Source: Ruminiclostridium josui JCM 17888 (GTDB lineage: Bacteria; Bacillota; Clostridia; Acetivibrionales; DSM-1351). Taken from it: DNA of 64,000 nucleotides. Positions 35,125-44,449 of the stretch are shown piece by piece (within the stretch, counting starts at the first letter, position 1; each line of letters starts with the position of its first letter). A program made the position numbers and the translations under genes. Below the pieces are notes generated by a model, which was not told where the DNA came from, ran no database searches, and saw nothing but the letters and a program-made list of their open reading frames with translations. The stretch covers positions 1,300,001-1,364,000 of the forward strand of contig NZ_JAGE01000001.1 of the NCBI RefSeq assembly GCF_000526495.1, given 5' to 3'.

Positions 35125-35868
35125 ATGAGAAAGCTGGTTAATATAGCGGGAATTAATATAGATAATATAACCATGGAACAGGCAGTTGAAAGAGTTTATG
35201 AATTTATAGAATCAGATACAAACCATTCAATATATACTCCAAACGCAGAAATTATGATGGACGGAATTACAAACAAAGAACTTAAAGAAATTCTTAACTC
35301 AGCAGACATGCTAGTTGCAGATGGTGCCGGAGTAGTTCTTGCCTCAAAAATATTAGGCAACAGCGTGGCAGAAAAGGTTTCAGGCTTTGACTTGGCTAAA
35401 AATCTCCTTATAGCTTCATCAAAAAGACCTTTAAAGTTTTTCTTTTTCGGTGCAAAACCGGGGATACCTGAAAGAGCCCATGCTAACGTAATATGCGATT
35501 ATCCTGGCGCTGAAATCGTGGGTACTAGAAACGGCTACTTTTCACAAGAAGATGAAAGCGAAATAATTAACCAGATAAACAATTCAGGAGCCGATGTTCT
35601 GTTTGTCTGTCTTGGAGCTCCAAAACAGGAACAGTGGATTCATCGGTACAAGGACCAGCTAAAGGTTAAGGTATGTATAGGTTTAGGCGGTACAATTGAT
35701 ATTCTAGCAGAAAACGTTAAGCTTGCACCTGATTTTTTCCGAAATCACGGCTTAGAATGGCTCTATAGGCTTTATAAAGAGCCGTGGCGTTTCAAAAGAA
35801 TGTTAAGACTTCCCAAATTTATACTTTACATTTTAGGTATAAAATTTGGATTTGTTAAGGTTAAATAA
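35125..35868 (+). CDS. tagA: WecG/TagA/CpsF-family glycosyltransferase
   Basis: A 247-residue GT26 enzyme that transfers N-acetylmannosamine (or related sugar) to an undecaprenyl-linked GlcNAc in wall teichoic acid or surface polysaccharide synthesis. Motifs: YTPNAEIMMDG, VADGAGVVLASK, FFFGAKPG, VGTRNGYF, and FVCLGAPKQEQWIHR. The C-terminal segment DFFRNHGLEWLYRLYKEPWR is typical. The GGAGG site is about 13 nt from the ATG, longer than usual. It is alone here; wecC at 43084 may act on the same sugar branch. Confidence 0.92.
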   Translation: MRKLVNIAGINIDNITMEQAVERVYEFIESDTNHSIYTPNAEIMMDGITNKELKEILNSADMLVADGAGVVLASKILGNSVAEKVSGFDLAKNLLIASSKRPLKFFFFGAKPGIPERAHANVICDYPGAEIVGTRNGYFSQEDESEIINQINNSGADVLFVCLGAPKQEQWIHRYKDQLKVKVCIGLGGTIDILAENVKLAPDFFRNHGLEWLYRLYKEPWRFKRMLRLPKFILYILGIKFGFVKVK

Positions 35869-35898
35869 CCCCCGTATAAATTATATCAATGATTGCAT

Positions 35899-35952
35899 CC
35901 AAGATATTTGCAGACATTTTACCAGTAAACATCTGCAAATATCTTTAATCAG
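35899..35952 (+). terminator. Probable terminator after the TagA-family gene
   Basis: AAGATATTTGCAGA (35901-35914) pairs perfectly with TCTGCAAATATCTT (35932-35945). The downstream T-tract is weak. Confidence 0.55.
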
Positions 35953-35999
35953 GCTTCTATTTATATTTGCAACATTCACATTTAGTTCCTGCACACAGC

Positions 36000-37877
36000 T
36001 TATTTTATGGATTTTCCCGTTATCTTCTCAATAGTCTTTACAGCAGCATAATACATTTCGGAGTACTCAACATCCGATTTATTCTTGAGTTTCTGTATTA
36101 GTGTTTCATCAATAAGTCCTTGCTTGCAGGCTTCATCATAATATTTTTTATCTGTAGCCTTCTTACCTGACACATCCAAAAGTATTTGTCCAAGCTTGTC
36201 CTTTGTTAAAGGTTCATCCTTTAAATATACTCTAAGGGTTGTGTCAAAATCATAATTATACTTATCCGGTGCCAATCTAACCACGCCATTTAGTATAACG
36301 TATGCAAAATCTTGGCTTGCAGCCTTCTTGTTATATTTAAGGTCGTTTGTTATTCCTCCGCTGAGCAAACCTATATTAAGTAACTTCTCAGCATAGGGAT
36401 AACTCCAGTTTCCAGTCAGACTTGTTAAATCTTCTTTTATATCTGACATAAATATTCCTTTTTTCCGCAGCACCGTTTCCACTTCAGCCTGAGTATCCAA
36501 ATTGTAATCCTCAACTATTTGAGGAATATCTATTTTCTTTGAAATACTGTAGGCAGAAATTATCCCTGCCGCATACCCTGAACCCGACTTACTAGAATTT
36601 GAATTTATAGCACTTTGTACCAGAGAAGAGCAGGAGATTTTATCACCTGTCATAAGAACATTGCTCAAACCTTGGGGAATCATTGACCTCAGCGGAATAT
36701 AAAATATCTTTGGATTACAGATGATATACCCGTTTCCGTCCTCCATAGTCATTGTAACGGGTCTTGAAGCAGTACTTATTCTGTCGCTAAATCTCTTACC
36801 TGTAAGTACATCTCCAAGTGTTAAATTATAAAGTCCTTTGAAATGATATGCCGATGGTCTGATAAATTGTGCTGCAACGTTTAAACCTCCTGCATTTTTA
36901 AAGGGCTCCAGGTTTAGCTTTAAAAATTGAAACAAGTCCATACATTCTTTTGAAGCAATATTATAATATTCCTGAATCTTCTTTTCATTTTGCAAATCAA
37001 CATTTTTTACGGTAATTCCTTCTATAAGAACCTTGTTGTCTCCTTGGTCTGAAATATTAAACCCTGAAACGGAAACATTTGAATTACTTGTATGATATTG
37101 TTTTAACAGACTGCTAATAAGCAGTTTCTGCTCATCCATTAATTTTTCAATCTGTTCGTAATCAACTCCTGATACCATAAAATTTAGATATACGGGAGGG
37201 AACAGATTTTTTATACCAATATCGCTATATCCTGTGCTATATGGCACATTACTCTTTTTAAGCATTTCTCCGTCTTTTGTTGCATCAATGTACTGTTTAG
37301 CGGTTATTGTTCTTTTTCCCTCAGGAGTATTAAACTCTATTTTCTGAACCACACCGTTTTGGATATCCATTTCAGAAATCTCGGAATCATAAATTACATC
37401 AATGTTCTTTTTCTCTGTGACCATTTCCTTGACTGCTTTTAGATAATTACCTATGTTTATAGCTTCCCCTGCTTTGTATCTGATTTCTTTAAAAATGTCT
37501 GAACTTACATTATTTCCTGTGGGAGTAACATCCGGTGACCATCTTGTGTCATAGGAGTCTCCCATTTGACTACCAAGTTCCTTATCTGAGCAAATCAGAA
37601 GGGTTTTAGCGCCTACATCCGCTGCTCCCAGTGCTGCACTAATTCCATCAATACCATCGCCGATAACTGCTATATCATAATTATCAGAACCTTTGTCTCT
37701 TCCCAAATTTTCAAGAGTAACATCATCGCCGGTTTCAAAATAATAATCTTTCTTAAAAATCATTGGCCGGATTGCGAAGAAAAAGACTATTATAGCAATT
37801 GTCAGAACTAACGCGACCCTGACCAAAATATCAATCCTTTTATCCAGTTTGGTTGTTGGCTTGTTTTTCTTTTTCAT
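36000..37877 (-). CDS. Membrane-anchored, probably extracellular FAD-dependent oxidoreductase
   Basis: 625 residues. One N-terminal transmembrane segment (about 18-40) follows a basic tail, so the rest is likely outside. Residues about 65-470 form an FAD_oxidored-type fold: DIAVIGDGIDGISAALGAA is a slightly altered GxGxxG motif, and ATKDGEMLKKSNVPYSTG fits the ADP-ribose and FAD contacts. Residues about 490-560 resemble a degenerate SLH-type wall-binding module (WSYPYAEKLLNIGLLSGG). No twin-arginine signal is present, so how cofactor would be loaded outside is unclear. It follows the 176-residue gene, after a terminator. Confidence 0.7.
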   Translation of the reverse strand: MKKKNKPTTKLDKRIDILVRVALVLTIAIIVFFFAIRPMIFKKDYYFETGDDVTLENLGRDKGSDNYDIAVIGDGIDGISAALGAADVGAKTLLICSDKELGSQMGDSYDTRWSPDVTPTGNNVSSDIFKEIRYKAGEAINIGNYLKAVKEMVTEKKNIDVIYDSEISEMDIQNGVVQKIEFNTPEGKRTITAKQYIDATKDGEMLKKSNVPYSTGYSDIGIKNLFPPVYLNFMVSGVDYEQIEKLMDEQKLLISSLLKQYHTSNSNVSVSGFNISDQGDNKVLIEGITVKNVDLQNEKKIQEYYNIASKECMDLFQFLKLNLEPFKNAGGLNVAAQFIRPSAYHFKGLYNLTLGDVLTGKRFSDRISTASRPVTMTMEDGNGYIICNPKIFYIPLRSMIPQGLSNVLMTGDKISCSSLVQSAINSNSSKSGSGYAAGIISAYSISKKIDIPQIVEDYNLDTQAEVETVLRKKGIFMSDIKEDLTSLTGNWSYPYAEKLLNIGLLSGGITNDLKYNKKAASQDFAYVILNGVVRLAPDKYNYDFDTTLRVYLKDEPLTKDKLGQILLDVSGKKATDKKYYDEACKQGLIDETLIQKLKNKSDVEYSEMYYAAVKTIEKITGKSIK

Positions 37878-37936
37878 TTCGTCATCCTCTTATATTTTTA
37901 TTTTTATATCCGGTTATTCTGTTTTCAAACAAACAA

Positions 37937-37978
37937 AAAAAAGAAGCTATTTATAATATCGACTATAAGCTTCTTTTT
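37937..37978 (-). terminator. Terminator after the 176-residue membrane protein gene
   Basis: AAGAAGCT (37941-37948) pairs with AGCTTCTT (37968-37975) and the minus-strand tail is TTTTTTTTG. Confidence 0.8.
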
Positions 37979-38012
37979 CTTAATAATTGTATTTTATATG
38001 TAAGACTAGCTA

Positions 38013-38543
38013 TTATTTTATAGTATATGTACCTTTTATCATTATATCTGCAGGTGCATTAGCCTTAATACCTCTTCCGTCAGCTTTGGGTATAAGCAGA
38101 AGCTGATTGTCGGGAATTGTCTCTCCGTTTTTAATATCTCTTCCTGATATCAAGTTTGAAATTCCGCCTGTTGCCGTGGAAGATACATAAGCCACAACTT
38201 TGTTTTTAGTCCTAACAATGATTTCACTACTTTCACTGCCAATAAGTGTCTGCCCGGTCTGAAGCTTGATTATTTTGAAAGTCATGCCTGCTTTCAGAGC
38301 AGCAATTTCTTTTTCAAGCTCCGCTACCTTTTTTTGTGCATCATTTGTCTGTATAAGAGTTTTTAGTTCAGTCTCCAAAGCATCTATGTAAGTTTTGTCA
38401 TATAGAACCGGAGAACTGCTTGTGGAAGTTTGCGTTGTAGAAGCCATAACAGCAGGAGCAATATGTAGCAATGCAAATCCGCCAATCAGTACTAAAGCCG
38501 TAATTATATACTCTTTCTTTATTCTTCTAAACAATCCTCTCAT
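38013..38543 (-). CDS. Uncharacterised membrane-anchored coiled-coil protein
   Basis: A 176-residue protein of unknown function. It has a basic start (MRGLFRRIKKEY), one transmembrane segment (about 12-34), a Ser/Thr-rich stretch, a coiled coil (about 48-88, LETELKTLIQTNDAQKKVAE) and a beta-rich C-terminal domain with FKIIKLQTGQTLIGSE and LLIPKADGRG. The domain is probably outside the cell. It is 30 nt after mazF on the same strand and may share its transcript. The C-terminal domain is close in general pattern to sortase- or copper-amine-oxidase-associated modules, but I cannot assign it. Confidence 0.6.
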   Translation of the reverse strand: MRGLFRRIKKEYIITALVLIGGFALLHIAPAVMASTTQTSTSSSPVLYDKTYIDALETELKTLIQTNDAQKKVAELEKEIAALKAGMTFKIIKLQTGQTLIGSESSEIIVRTKNKVVAYVSSTATGGISNLISGRDIKNGETIPDNQLLLIPKADGRGIKANAPADIMIKGTYTIK

Positions 38544-38572
38544 AAAAGTACCTCTCTTTCGTATATTAATGT

Positions 38573-38923
38573 CTATATTTCTGAAAGTCCGAAGCTAATC
38601 TCCAGAGCATTATTGACTTTTGTCATTAGGTCATCGTCAAGGTGCCCTATTTTTTCTCTTAGTCTCTTTTTGTCAATAGTCCTTATCTGTTCAAGAAGAA
38701 TAACCGAATCTTTTGCAAGACCGTATTCCAGAGCACCTATTTCAATATGAGTCGGCAACTTAGCCTTATTAATTTGAGAAGTAATTGCAGCAGCAATTAC
38801 CGTAGGACTATATTTATTGCCAACATCGTTTTGTATAATTAAAACCGGCCTAACGCCGCCCTGTTCTGAGCCTATAACCGGGCTCAGATCAGCGTAATAA
38901 ATGTCTCCTCTTTTAATTACCAC
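38573..38923 (-). CDS. mazF: EndoA/MazF endoribonuclease toxin
   Basis: A 116-residue MazF/PemK-family toxin that cuts single-stranded RNA at short sequences. Motifs: [32 protein letters not shown] and IAAAITSQ; the catalytic Arg-Pro pair and Thr are present. It starts with GTG at 38923, 4 nt after GGAGG, and overlaps the antitoxin gene by 7 bases, giving translational coupling. The alr-mazE-mazF arrangement is typical of Firmicutes (B. subtilis ndoAI-ndoA). Confidence 0.95.
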   Translation of the reverse strand: MVIKRGDIYYADLSPVIGSEQGGVRPVLIIQNDVGNKYSPTVIAAAITSQINKAKLPTHIEIGALEYGLAKDSVILLEQIRTIDKKRLREKIGHLDDDLMTKVNNALEISFGLSEI

Positions 38924-39201
38924 GTTTCCTCCATCTCCTCAAGCCGTTCCTCATACTTGCGCTGCTGCTCATTGTCGGCTGCAAGGCAAACCTCCGCCAG
39001 CTTAAGATTTATTTCAGCCATTTCTTCGTAGCCAAGCTTCATTTCTTCCCTCAAACGAATTTTACGTCTTTCCTTCAAATAGAGTATCATCGCTTCTCTG
39101 ACGAGTTCACTTCTATTTGTTTTTTCGACGTTAACCATGTTATCTATTTCCTCAAGTAAATTATCCGGAATACTGACCATTATCTTTTTATACTGAGACA
39201 A
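38917..39201 (-). CDS. mazE: MazE/NdoAI-type ribbon-helix-helix antitoxin
   Basis: A 94-residue antitoxin. The N-terminal ribbon-helix-helix ([20 protein letters not shown], then [18 protein letters not shown]) would bind operator DNA as a dimer; the acidic, helical C-terminal tail ([20 protein letters not shown]) would block MazF. The start is TTG at 39201, with GGGGG 6 nt upstream. A promoter lies just before it at 39290-39319, so the pair can be transcribed apart from alr. Confidence 0.92.
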   Translation of the reverse strand: MSQYKKIMVSIPDNLLEEIDNMVNVEKTNRSELVREAMILYLKERRKIRLREEMKLGYEEMAEINLKLAEVCLAADNEQQRKYEERLEEMEETW

Positions 39202-39289
39202 TTTAAACCCCCACTCTCTACTTTAACCCTTATTATTATTCTATGCGGTTCAAAGAAGATAATTATAGTTTATGTTATCATATAGTAGT

Positions 39290-39319
39290 ATTATAATATT
39301 CCGACATATACGAGGTCAA
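39290..39319 (-). promoter_or_regulatory. Sigma-A promoter of mazEF
   Basis: Minus strand: TTGACC (39319-39314), 18 bp, TATAAT (39295-39290), between alr and mazE. Confidence 0.7.
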
Positions 39320-39353
39320 ATTAAGTTTTTATTACCATTTCCTCCAAAACCGC

Positions 39354-40523
39354 TTATATCAAGTAATTCAGAATCTTCGATATCTTTCCATCTTTGACAA
39401 AAGCCCTTGGAATTCTTTTACCAACTATACAAACCAATTCATAATTAATCATACCGATTGTGTGGGCAACATCCTCTGCTGTAATATTGTTTTGTCCCTG
39501 AGAACCAATTAATACAACCTCATCCCCTACTTCAACATTGCTTTCAATATCAGTTACATCTACCATGCACTGGTCCATGCATATTCTTCCTACTACAGGT
39601 GCAAACTCACCGTTAATAAGCACCTTCCCTTTATTGCTTAGCATGCGGTTGAATCCGTCGGCGTAACCGATGGGTATTGTAGCAATCTTTGATGTTCTGT
39701 CGGTTGTAAATATTCTTCCGTAGCTTATAGAAGTATTTTTTTCCACCTCCTTTACCATTATTACGTTTGCTTTAAGAGTCATGGCCGGTTTCAAATCTAT
39801 CTTTGACTTGTCAACTTCATCTGAAGGATACATGCCATAAAGTATTATTCCCGGCCTTACCATATCAAGATGCATCTCAGGATATTCAATGATTGCCGCA
39901 CTATTTGCACAGTGCTTTACCGGAATATGTATTCCTATTCGCTGAAGCTCACAGCAAATACTCATGAACCTTTCAAACTGAGTGTAGGTGTATTCCCTGT
40001 TTTTTTCATCGGCAGTAGCAAAATGTGTAAACAGCCCTTCAATTATGATATTGGGAAGACGGCTTATTTCAACAACGTTTTTTACTGCACTATATCCCGG
40101 TAGAAATCCTATTCTGGACATTCCGGTGTCAATTTTAATATGAATTTTTACCTTTCTGCCCTGTTTTACTGCTTCATCGGATAATGCCTGTGCCAAATCA
40201 TGGCTGAACACCGACTGTGTAACATCATATTCTATTATTTCACTGGCTCTTATAGGATCAGTATATCCAAGAATAAGTATAGGAACATCTATACCTGCTC
40301 TCCTTAACTGAATTGCCTCATCCAGCATTGATACCGCAAACCGCGATGCCCCATTCTCAAGTAGGGTTTTTGCCACCTCCATTACTCCGTGTCCATAAGC
40401 GTCCGCCTTGACTACTCCCATTATCTCAGCATTTTTGCTGGTAATTTTCCGTATTTCTCTAATATTGTATGCAATATTATCAAGGCTTATTTCAGCCCAT
40501 GCCCTGTTAAGCTTGTATTCCAT
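39354..40523 (-). CDS. alr: Alanine racemase
   Basis: A 389-residue PLP enzyme that makes D-alanine for peptidoglycan. The PLP lysine is in VVKADAYGHG, and ISYGRIF and ADGFNRMLSNKG belong to the C-terminal beta domain; the catalytic Tyr is in ISYGR. Full length. It lies in the run nnr-alr-mazE-mazF, an order seen in many Firmicutes. The 5' end is well placed at the ATG (MEYKLNRAWAEISLDNI). Confidence 0.96.
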   Translation of the reverse strand: MEYKLNRAWAEISLDNIAYNIREIRKITSKNAEIMGVVKADAYGHGVMEVAKTLLENGASRFAVSMLDEAIQLRRAGIDVPILILGYTDPIRASEIIEYDVTQSVFSHDLAQALSDEAVKQGRKVKIHIKIDTGMSRIGFLPGYSAVKNVVEISRLPNIIIEGLFTHFATADEKNREYTYTQFERFMSICCELQRIGIHIPVKHCANSAAIIEYPEMHLDMVRPGIILYGMYPSDEVDKSKIDLKPAMTLKANVIMVKEVEKNTSISYGRIFTTDRTSKIATIPIGYADGFNRMLSNKGKVLINGEFAPVVGRICMDQCMVDVTDIESNVEVGDEVVLIGSQGQNNITAEDVAHTIGMINYELVCIVGKRIPRAFVKDGKISKILNYLI

Positions 40524-40612
40524 TTTACTCTTGCCCCCACAAAACTTTATCTTTATGTCTTTTATTATCTTTTAGTATATCCAAATAATGTTTTTTGAAA
40601 ACATATAATTCA

Positions 40613-42163
40613 TTAAATTGTTTCAATTATGGCAGCGGGTATATTTTCTACAATATCCATTGCGTTAAGTCCGTATTCACCTTTAGAAAGCGCAGCTATG
40701 TCTCCTGCCAGTCCGTGGAGATACACCCCTGCGATTGCAGCATTGACGGAATCAGCTCCCTGTCCCATCAAAGATGCTATTATGCCTGTGAGGGAATCCC
40801 CGCTTCCTGCAGTGGCCATACCTGCATTTCCCGTAGAATTAATAAATACATGTCCTTCTTTATCTGCAATAACCGTTCTTGCACCTTTTAGTACAACAGT
40901 AACACCCCATAGTGCGGAAAACTTTTTTGCTATTTCAATACGGTTATTCTGTATATATGAAATATCAAGGCCTGTAAGTCTTGACATCTCTCCAGGGTGT
41001 GGAGTTACAACAACCTGATTTCTGAAAGTTCTAAACAGTTCTGTGTTTTGTGAAATTATATTCAAAGCATCAGCGTCAAGAACCATAGGTAAATCTGATG
41101 TCTCCGCCAACCTTTTTATTATATTATATAAACTTTTTTCAGAAGAAAGACCCGGACCTATAGCAGCAACATCACATTTTTTTAATAATAGAGTTATTTC
41201 ATCAAGATTCTTTTCACTGATTGTATCTATGCTCTCAGAAAGGTTAATGGCTACTGCTTCAGGTACAACTGTTTGGCAAATATTTATAAGATTTGACGGA
41301 ACCGCCATATACACAAGTCCTGCTCCCGTGCGAAGACAAGCCTTGGCAGTAAGACATCCTGAGCCAGCCATGCCCGTTGAGCCTGAAACAACTGCCACCT
41401 TGCCGCAGTTACCTTTATTGTATTCTGCTTTTCTGGAAGGAATTAAAGATTTGACAACTTCACGGTCAATCCATGTTGTTGTCTCAGTTATATATTCAAC
41501 TGCCTGACTTGGCATACTAATGCTTTCCACTACCAGTTCACCCGTATAGTCTGCTCCGGGATAAACCAGCTGCCCTATTTTCGGACATTGGAAGGTAACG
41601 GTTTTATGTGATTTTATACATGCCCCTGAGGTTCTTCCCGTGGCTGAATCAATACCTGATGCAATATCTATTGAAATAGTATGACGGGAATATCTGTTTA
41701 CGATTCCTACAACCTGCTTTATTAATCCCTGTATATCTCCCCTGAACCCTGTTCCGAAAATACCATCCAAAACCAACTCTGCTTTTTCAATATCACTCTG
41801 AAGTTCTTCAATGGACGAATTAACACTCAGATATTTTATAGGTACATCCATATTCTCCAGTATCTCAAAATTCACCTTTGCATCACCTGCTAAAGTTTCC
41901 TTTTCAAAAAGGCAATATACCTCTATTCTCTTACCTTGAATCCAAAGGTGTCTTGCTGCTGCAAAGGCATCTCCGGCATTATTCCCTTTTCCTGCTATTA
42001 TTACTGCATGTATTGGTAAACTATTTTCCTTTTCCAAATATAAAATTACATGTTTCACTACTTTTAAAGCGGCGTTTTCCATAAGTACAATACCGGGTAT
42101 CCCAATATTATTAATGCAGTACTTATCTATCATTCCCATTTCTTTTCCAGTAACAGCTTTCAA
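40613..42163 (-). CDS. nnr: Bifunctional NAD(P)H-hydrate epimerase / ADP-dependent dehydratase
   Basis: 516 residues. It repairs hydrated NADH/NADPH. The N-terminal YjeF epimerase domain (about 1-210) includes VIIAGKGNNAGDAFAAARHL; the C-terminal ribokinase-like dehydratase (about 230-510) includes AVVSGSTGMAGSG, VVTPHPGEMSRL and the ATP/ADP motif AGMATAGSGDSLTG. TTG at 42163 is preferred (AGGTG 7 nt upstream) over the TTG at 42169. It is followed by alr, the usual order. Confidence 0.94.
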   Translation of the reverse strand: MKAVTGKEMGMIDKYCINNIGIPGIVLMENAALKVVKHVILYLEKENSLPIHAVIIAGKGNNAGDAFAAARHLWIQGKRIEVYCLFEKETLAGDAKVNFEILENMDVPIKYLSVNSSIEELQSDIEKAELVLDGIFGTGFRGDIQGLIKQVVGIVNRYSRHTISIDIASGIDSATGRTSGACIKSHKTVTFQCPKIGQLVYPGADYTGELVVESISMPSQAVEYITETTTWIDREVVKSLIPSRKAEYNKGNCGKVAVVSGSTGMAGSGCLTAKACLRTGAGLVYMAVPSNLINICQTVVPEAVAINLSESIDTISEKNLDEITLLLKKCDVAAIGPGLSSEKSLYNIIKRLAETSDLPMVLDADALNIISQNTELFRTFRNQVVVTPHPGEMSRLTGLDISYIQNNRIEIAKKFSALWGVTVVLKGARTVIADKEGHVFINSTGNAGMATAGSGDSLTGIIASLMGQGADSVNAAIAGVYLHGLAGDIAALSKGEYGLNAMDIVENIPAAIIETI

Positions 42164-42183
42164 ACTCAATCACCTGCTTTTTT

Positions 42184-42810
42184 CTATTTGCTAAAATAAA
42201 TTTCATCCAATTTTTGCAGCTCATCTTTTCCTAGTAAATCATGGAAGTATGAATACGTGTCCGAGTAATCTTCCGCAAGAAACTCCCTTTCCTCAATCAT
42301 TTTCTTGAGATTTTCTTTAGTTTGTGCAATCTCCTTGTCAAGTTCTGCAACTCTCATCTGGTTTTCCTTTATTGAAAAGTACACCTGCTTTACAGTGTAC
42401 TCCAAAAGTCGGAGATTTTCTTCTCTGATTTCCTTTGGGATATCCAGAAGCCTTTCTTCATTTTCTTCCATCTTCTTATTTATAGCTACTATTGTTTTTT
42501 CACATTCCTGCATTTTAGTATGTGCTTCCTTGTTGTTTTTGTCAAAAACCTCTGTTGTCAGCTTAATAATGCTGTCCATGCACTCTTTCTTTTTAATTGA
42601 AATTTCCTTAGATTCTGTAATTAATCGGGATTGTTCTTTTAATAGCTCCTTTATACGATTTTCAGATTCTATTATATCATTGGTCTTTACCATATTTTTG
42701 AAAAGTCCATTCCATCTTTCGTCAAGTGTAAGCAACGAAATATCGTTTTTGAAAAGAACCTTTAAGTCAAAACTGTGAGCTTTATTCTTTTTATTAAAAA
42801 TATTCCACAT
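42184..42810 (-). CDS. Uncharacterised coiled-coil protein upstream of nnr
   Basis: A 208-residue, mostly alpha-helical protein, rich in Glu and Lys with long heptad-like runs (about 45-190). It has no signal peptide or transmembrane segment and I do not recognise it. It begins MWNIFNKKNKAHSFDLKVLF and ends LGKDELQKLDEIYFSK. GGAGG precedes the ATG at 42810. Only 20 nt separates it from nnr, so the two are co-transcribed. Confidence 0.65.
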   Translation of the reverse strand: MWNIFNKKNKAHSFDLKVLFKNDISLLTLDERWNGLFKNMVKTNDIIESENRIKELLKEQSRLITESKEISIKKKECMDSIIKLTTEVFDKNNKEAHTKMQECEKTIVAINKKMEENEERLLDIPKEIREENLRLLEYTVKQVYFSIKENQMRVAELDKEIAQTKENLKKMIEEREFLAEDYSDTYSYFHDLLGKDELQKLDEIYFSK

Positions 42811-43083
42811 TTCAGCCTCCGCAGCATTAAGCCTTATTCTCTAACTAACAATTGCACACATTTTTAAATTATACATCAAGAGTCAATTGAAAGGATTAAT
42901 TTAGTATATTAATATATCGGTATAAACAGGAAAATCTTTCACTTATTAATACTTATTAATTTAATGTAAACATTATATACATGACCCCTTAAAATTTGAC
43001 ATTAAAAAATGGAAATGTTAAACTATTGTAGTGTCAAAATATTGTCAATACTTGTTTTTGGAGTATTTTTACATTACATTTAG

Positions 43084-44385
43084 ATGTTCATTTTTTTAAC
43101 AATAAGGGAAGTGATTGTCATTAGCAATAAGAAAAAAATATGTATTATCGGACTTGGTTATATTGGGCTTCCAACTGCCGCTATGTTTGCAACACACGGA
43201 CACAATATTGTAGGCGTTGACGTAAAGAAAGAAGTCGTTGATTCACTTAACCAGGGAAAGATAATCATAGAGGAACCTTATCTAGACATTATGGTACAGG
43301 CAGCTGTCACATCAGGGAATTTAAAAGCACAGCTAACCCCTGAGGAAGCTGATGTATTTATTATATCGGTACCGACACCAATTAACGCTGACAAAACTGC
43401 TGATATGAGGTTTGTACGTTCGGCAACCGAATCAATTGTGCCTTATCTTCGTGAAGGTAATGTTGTAATATTGGAATCAACATCTCCTCCGGGAACTGTT
43501 GAAGGATTGATGCTTCCTATTTTGAAGGAATCAGGTCTTGAGATAGGAACTCAGCTTTTGGTTGCACATTCTCCTGAGCGTGTATTACCAGGTAAAATTT
43601 TGGTTGAGCTTGTAGAAAACAATAGAATTGTCGGAGGCATAAATACGGCATCCAGCGAAGCTGTACGAGATCTTTACAGAACATTTGTAAAGGGAGAAAT
43701 CTTCCTTACCGACGCTACAACTGCTGAAATGTGTAAGCTCATGGAAAACACCTTCAGAGATGTTAATATTGCTCTGGCTAACGAACTTGCAAAACTTTGC
43801 GAAAAATTTGGAATAAATGCATGGGATGTTATTAAGTATTCAAACAAGCACCCCAGAGTTAATATTCACCAGCCGGGCCCCGGAGTTGGAGGACACTGCC
43901 TTGCAGTTGACCCTTGGTTTATTGTTGAAAAGGAGCCTGAGCTTGCAAAGATAATTAAACTCAGCAGAACAACCAACGACAGTATGCCTCATCACGTATT
44001 CAATCGCTCAAAGACTATTCTTTCAGAAATTGGCGGAGTTAAAAAAGTCATAATACTCGGTGCTACTTATAAACCAAATATTGATGACATTCGTGAAAGT
44101 CCGGTTATGGAACTGGTTGAACTGTTCAAACAAGATCCAAATTTCGATGTTTGTATTTATGATCCTCACATTGCTTCACATGAACTTCTCTGTACTGACC
44201 TTGAAGAAGCAGTAAGTGGAGGACATCTGATTATACTTGGTGTTAATCATGATGAATTTGCTAAAATTAATTTTTCAAAGCTGCAGCCGCTAATGGCGCA
44301 AGCCAACATATTTGATACAAGAAACTTCTATGACAGATCGGCGTTGATAGCAGCAGGCTTCAATTCTTATCTGCTTGGAGCGTAA
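43084..44385 (+). CDS. wecC: UDP-N-acetyl-D-mannosamine dehydrogenase (WecC-like)
   Basis: About 420-433 residues. It oxidises UDP-ManNAc to UDP-ManNAcA using NAD. The Rossmann motif is IIGLGYIGLPTAAMFA; the substrate site includes TSPPGTVEG and KLMENTFRDVNIALANEL; the catalytic Cys is in GPGVGGHCLAVDPWF. The start is uncertain: the ATG at 43084 has no ribosome site, whereas AAGGGAAGTG lies just before the conserved N-terminus (SNKKKICIIG), so initiation may be at GTG 43111 or an ATT nearby. It leads a short surface-polysaccharide group, with a terminator right after it. Confidence 0.92.
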   Translation: MFIFLTIREVIVISNKKKICIIGLGYIGLPTAAMFATHGHNIVGVDVKKEVVDSLNQGKIIIEEPYLDIMVQAAVTSGNLKAQLTPEEADVFIISVPTPINADKTADMRFVRSATESIVPYLREGNVVILESTSPPGTVEGLMLPILKESGLEIGTQLLVAHSPERVLPGKILVELVENNRIVGGINTASSEAVRDLYRTFVKGEIFLTDATTAEMCKLMENTFRDVNIALANELAKLCEKFGINAWDVIKYSNKHPRVNIHQPGPGVGGHCLAVDPWFIVEKEPELAKIIKLSRTTNDSMPHHVFNRSKTILSEIGGVKKVIILGATYKPNIDDIRESPVMELVELFKQDPNFDVCIYDPHIASHELLCTDLEEAVSGGHLIILGVNHDEFAKINFSKLQPLMAQANIFDTRNFYDRSALIAAGFNSYLLGA

Positions 44386-44397
44386 AAACAACAGACT

Positions 44398-44432
44398 GCC
44401 CTTCGGTTTTTAGGCTCCGGAGGGCTTTTCTT
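44398..44432 (+). terminator. Terminator after wecC
   Basis: GCCCTTCGG pairs with CCGGAGGGC (one wobble), followed by TTTTCTT, 12 nt after the stop. Confidence 0.8.
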
Positions 44433-44449
44433 GAATTGAAAGGAATCTC

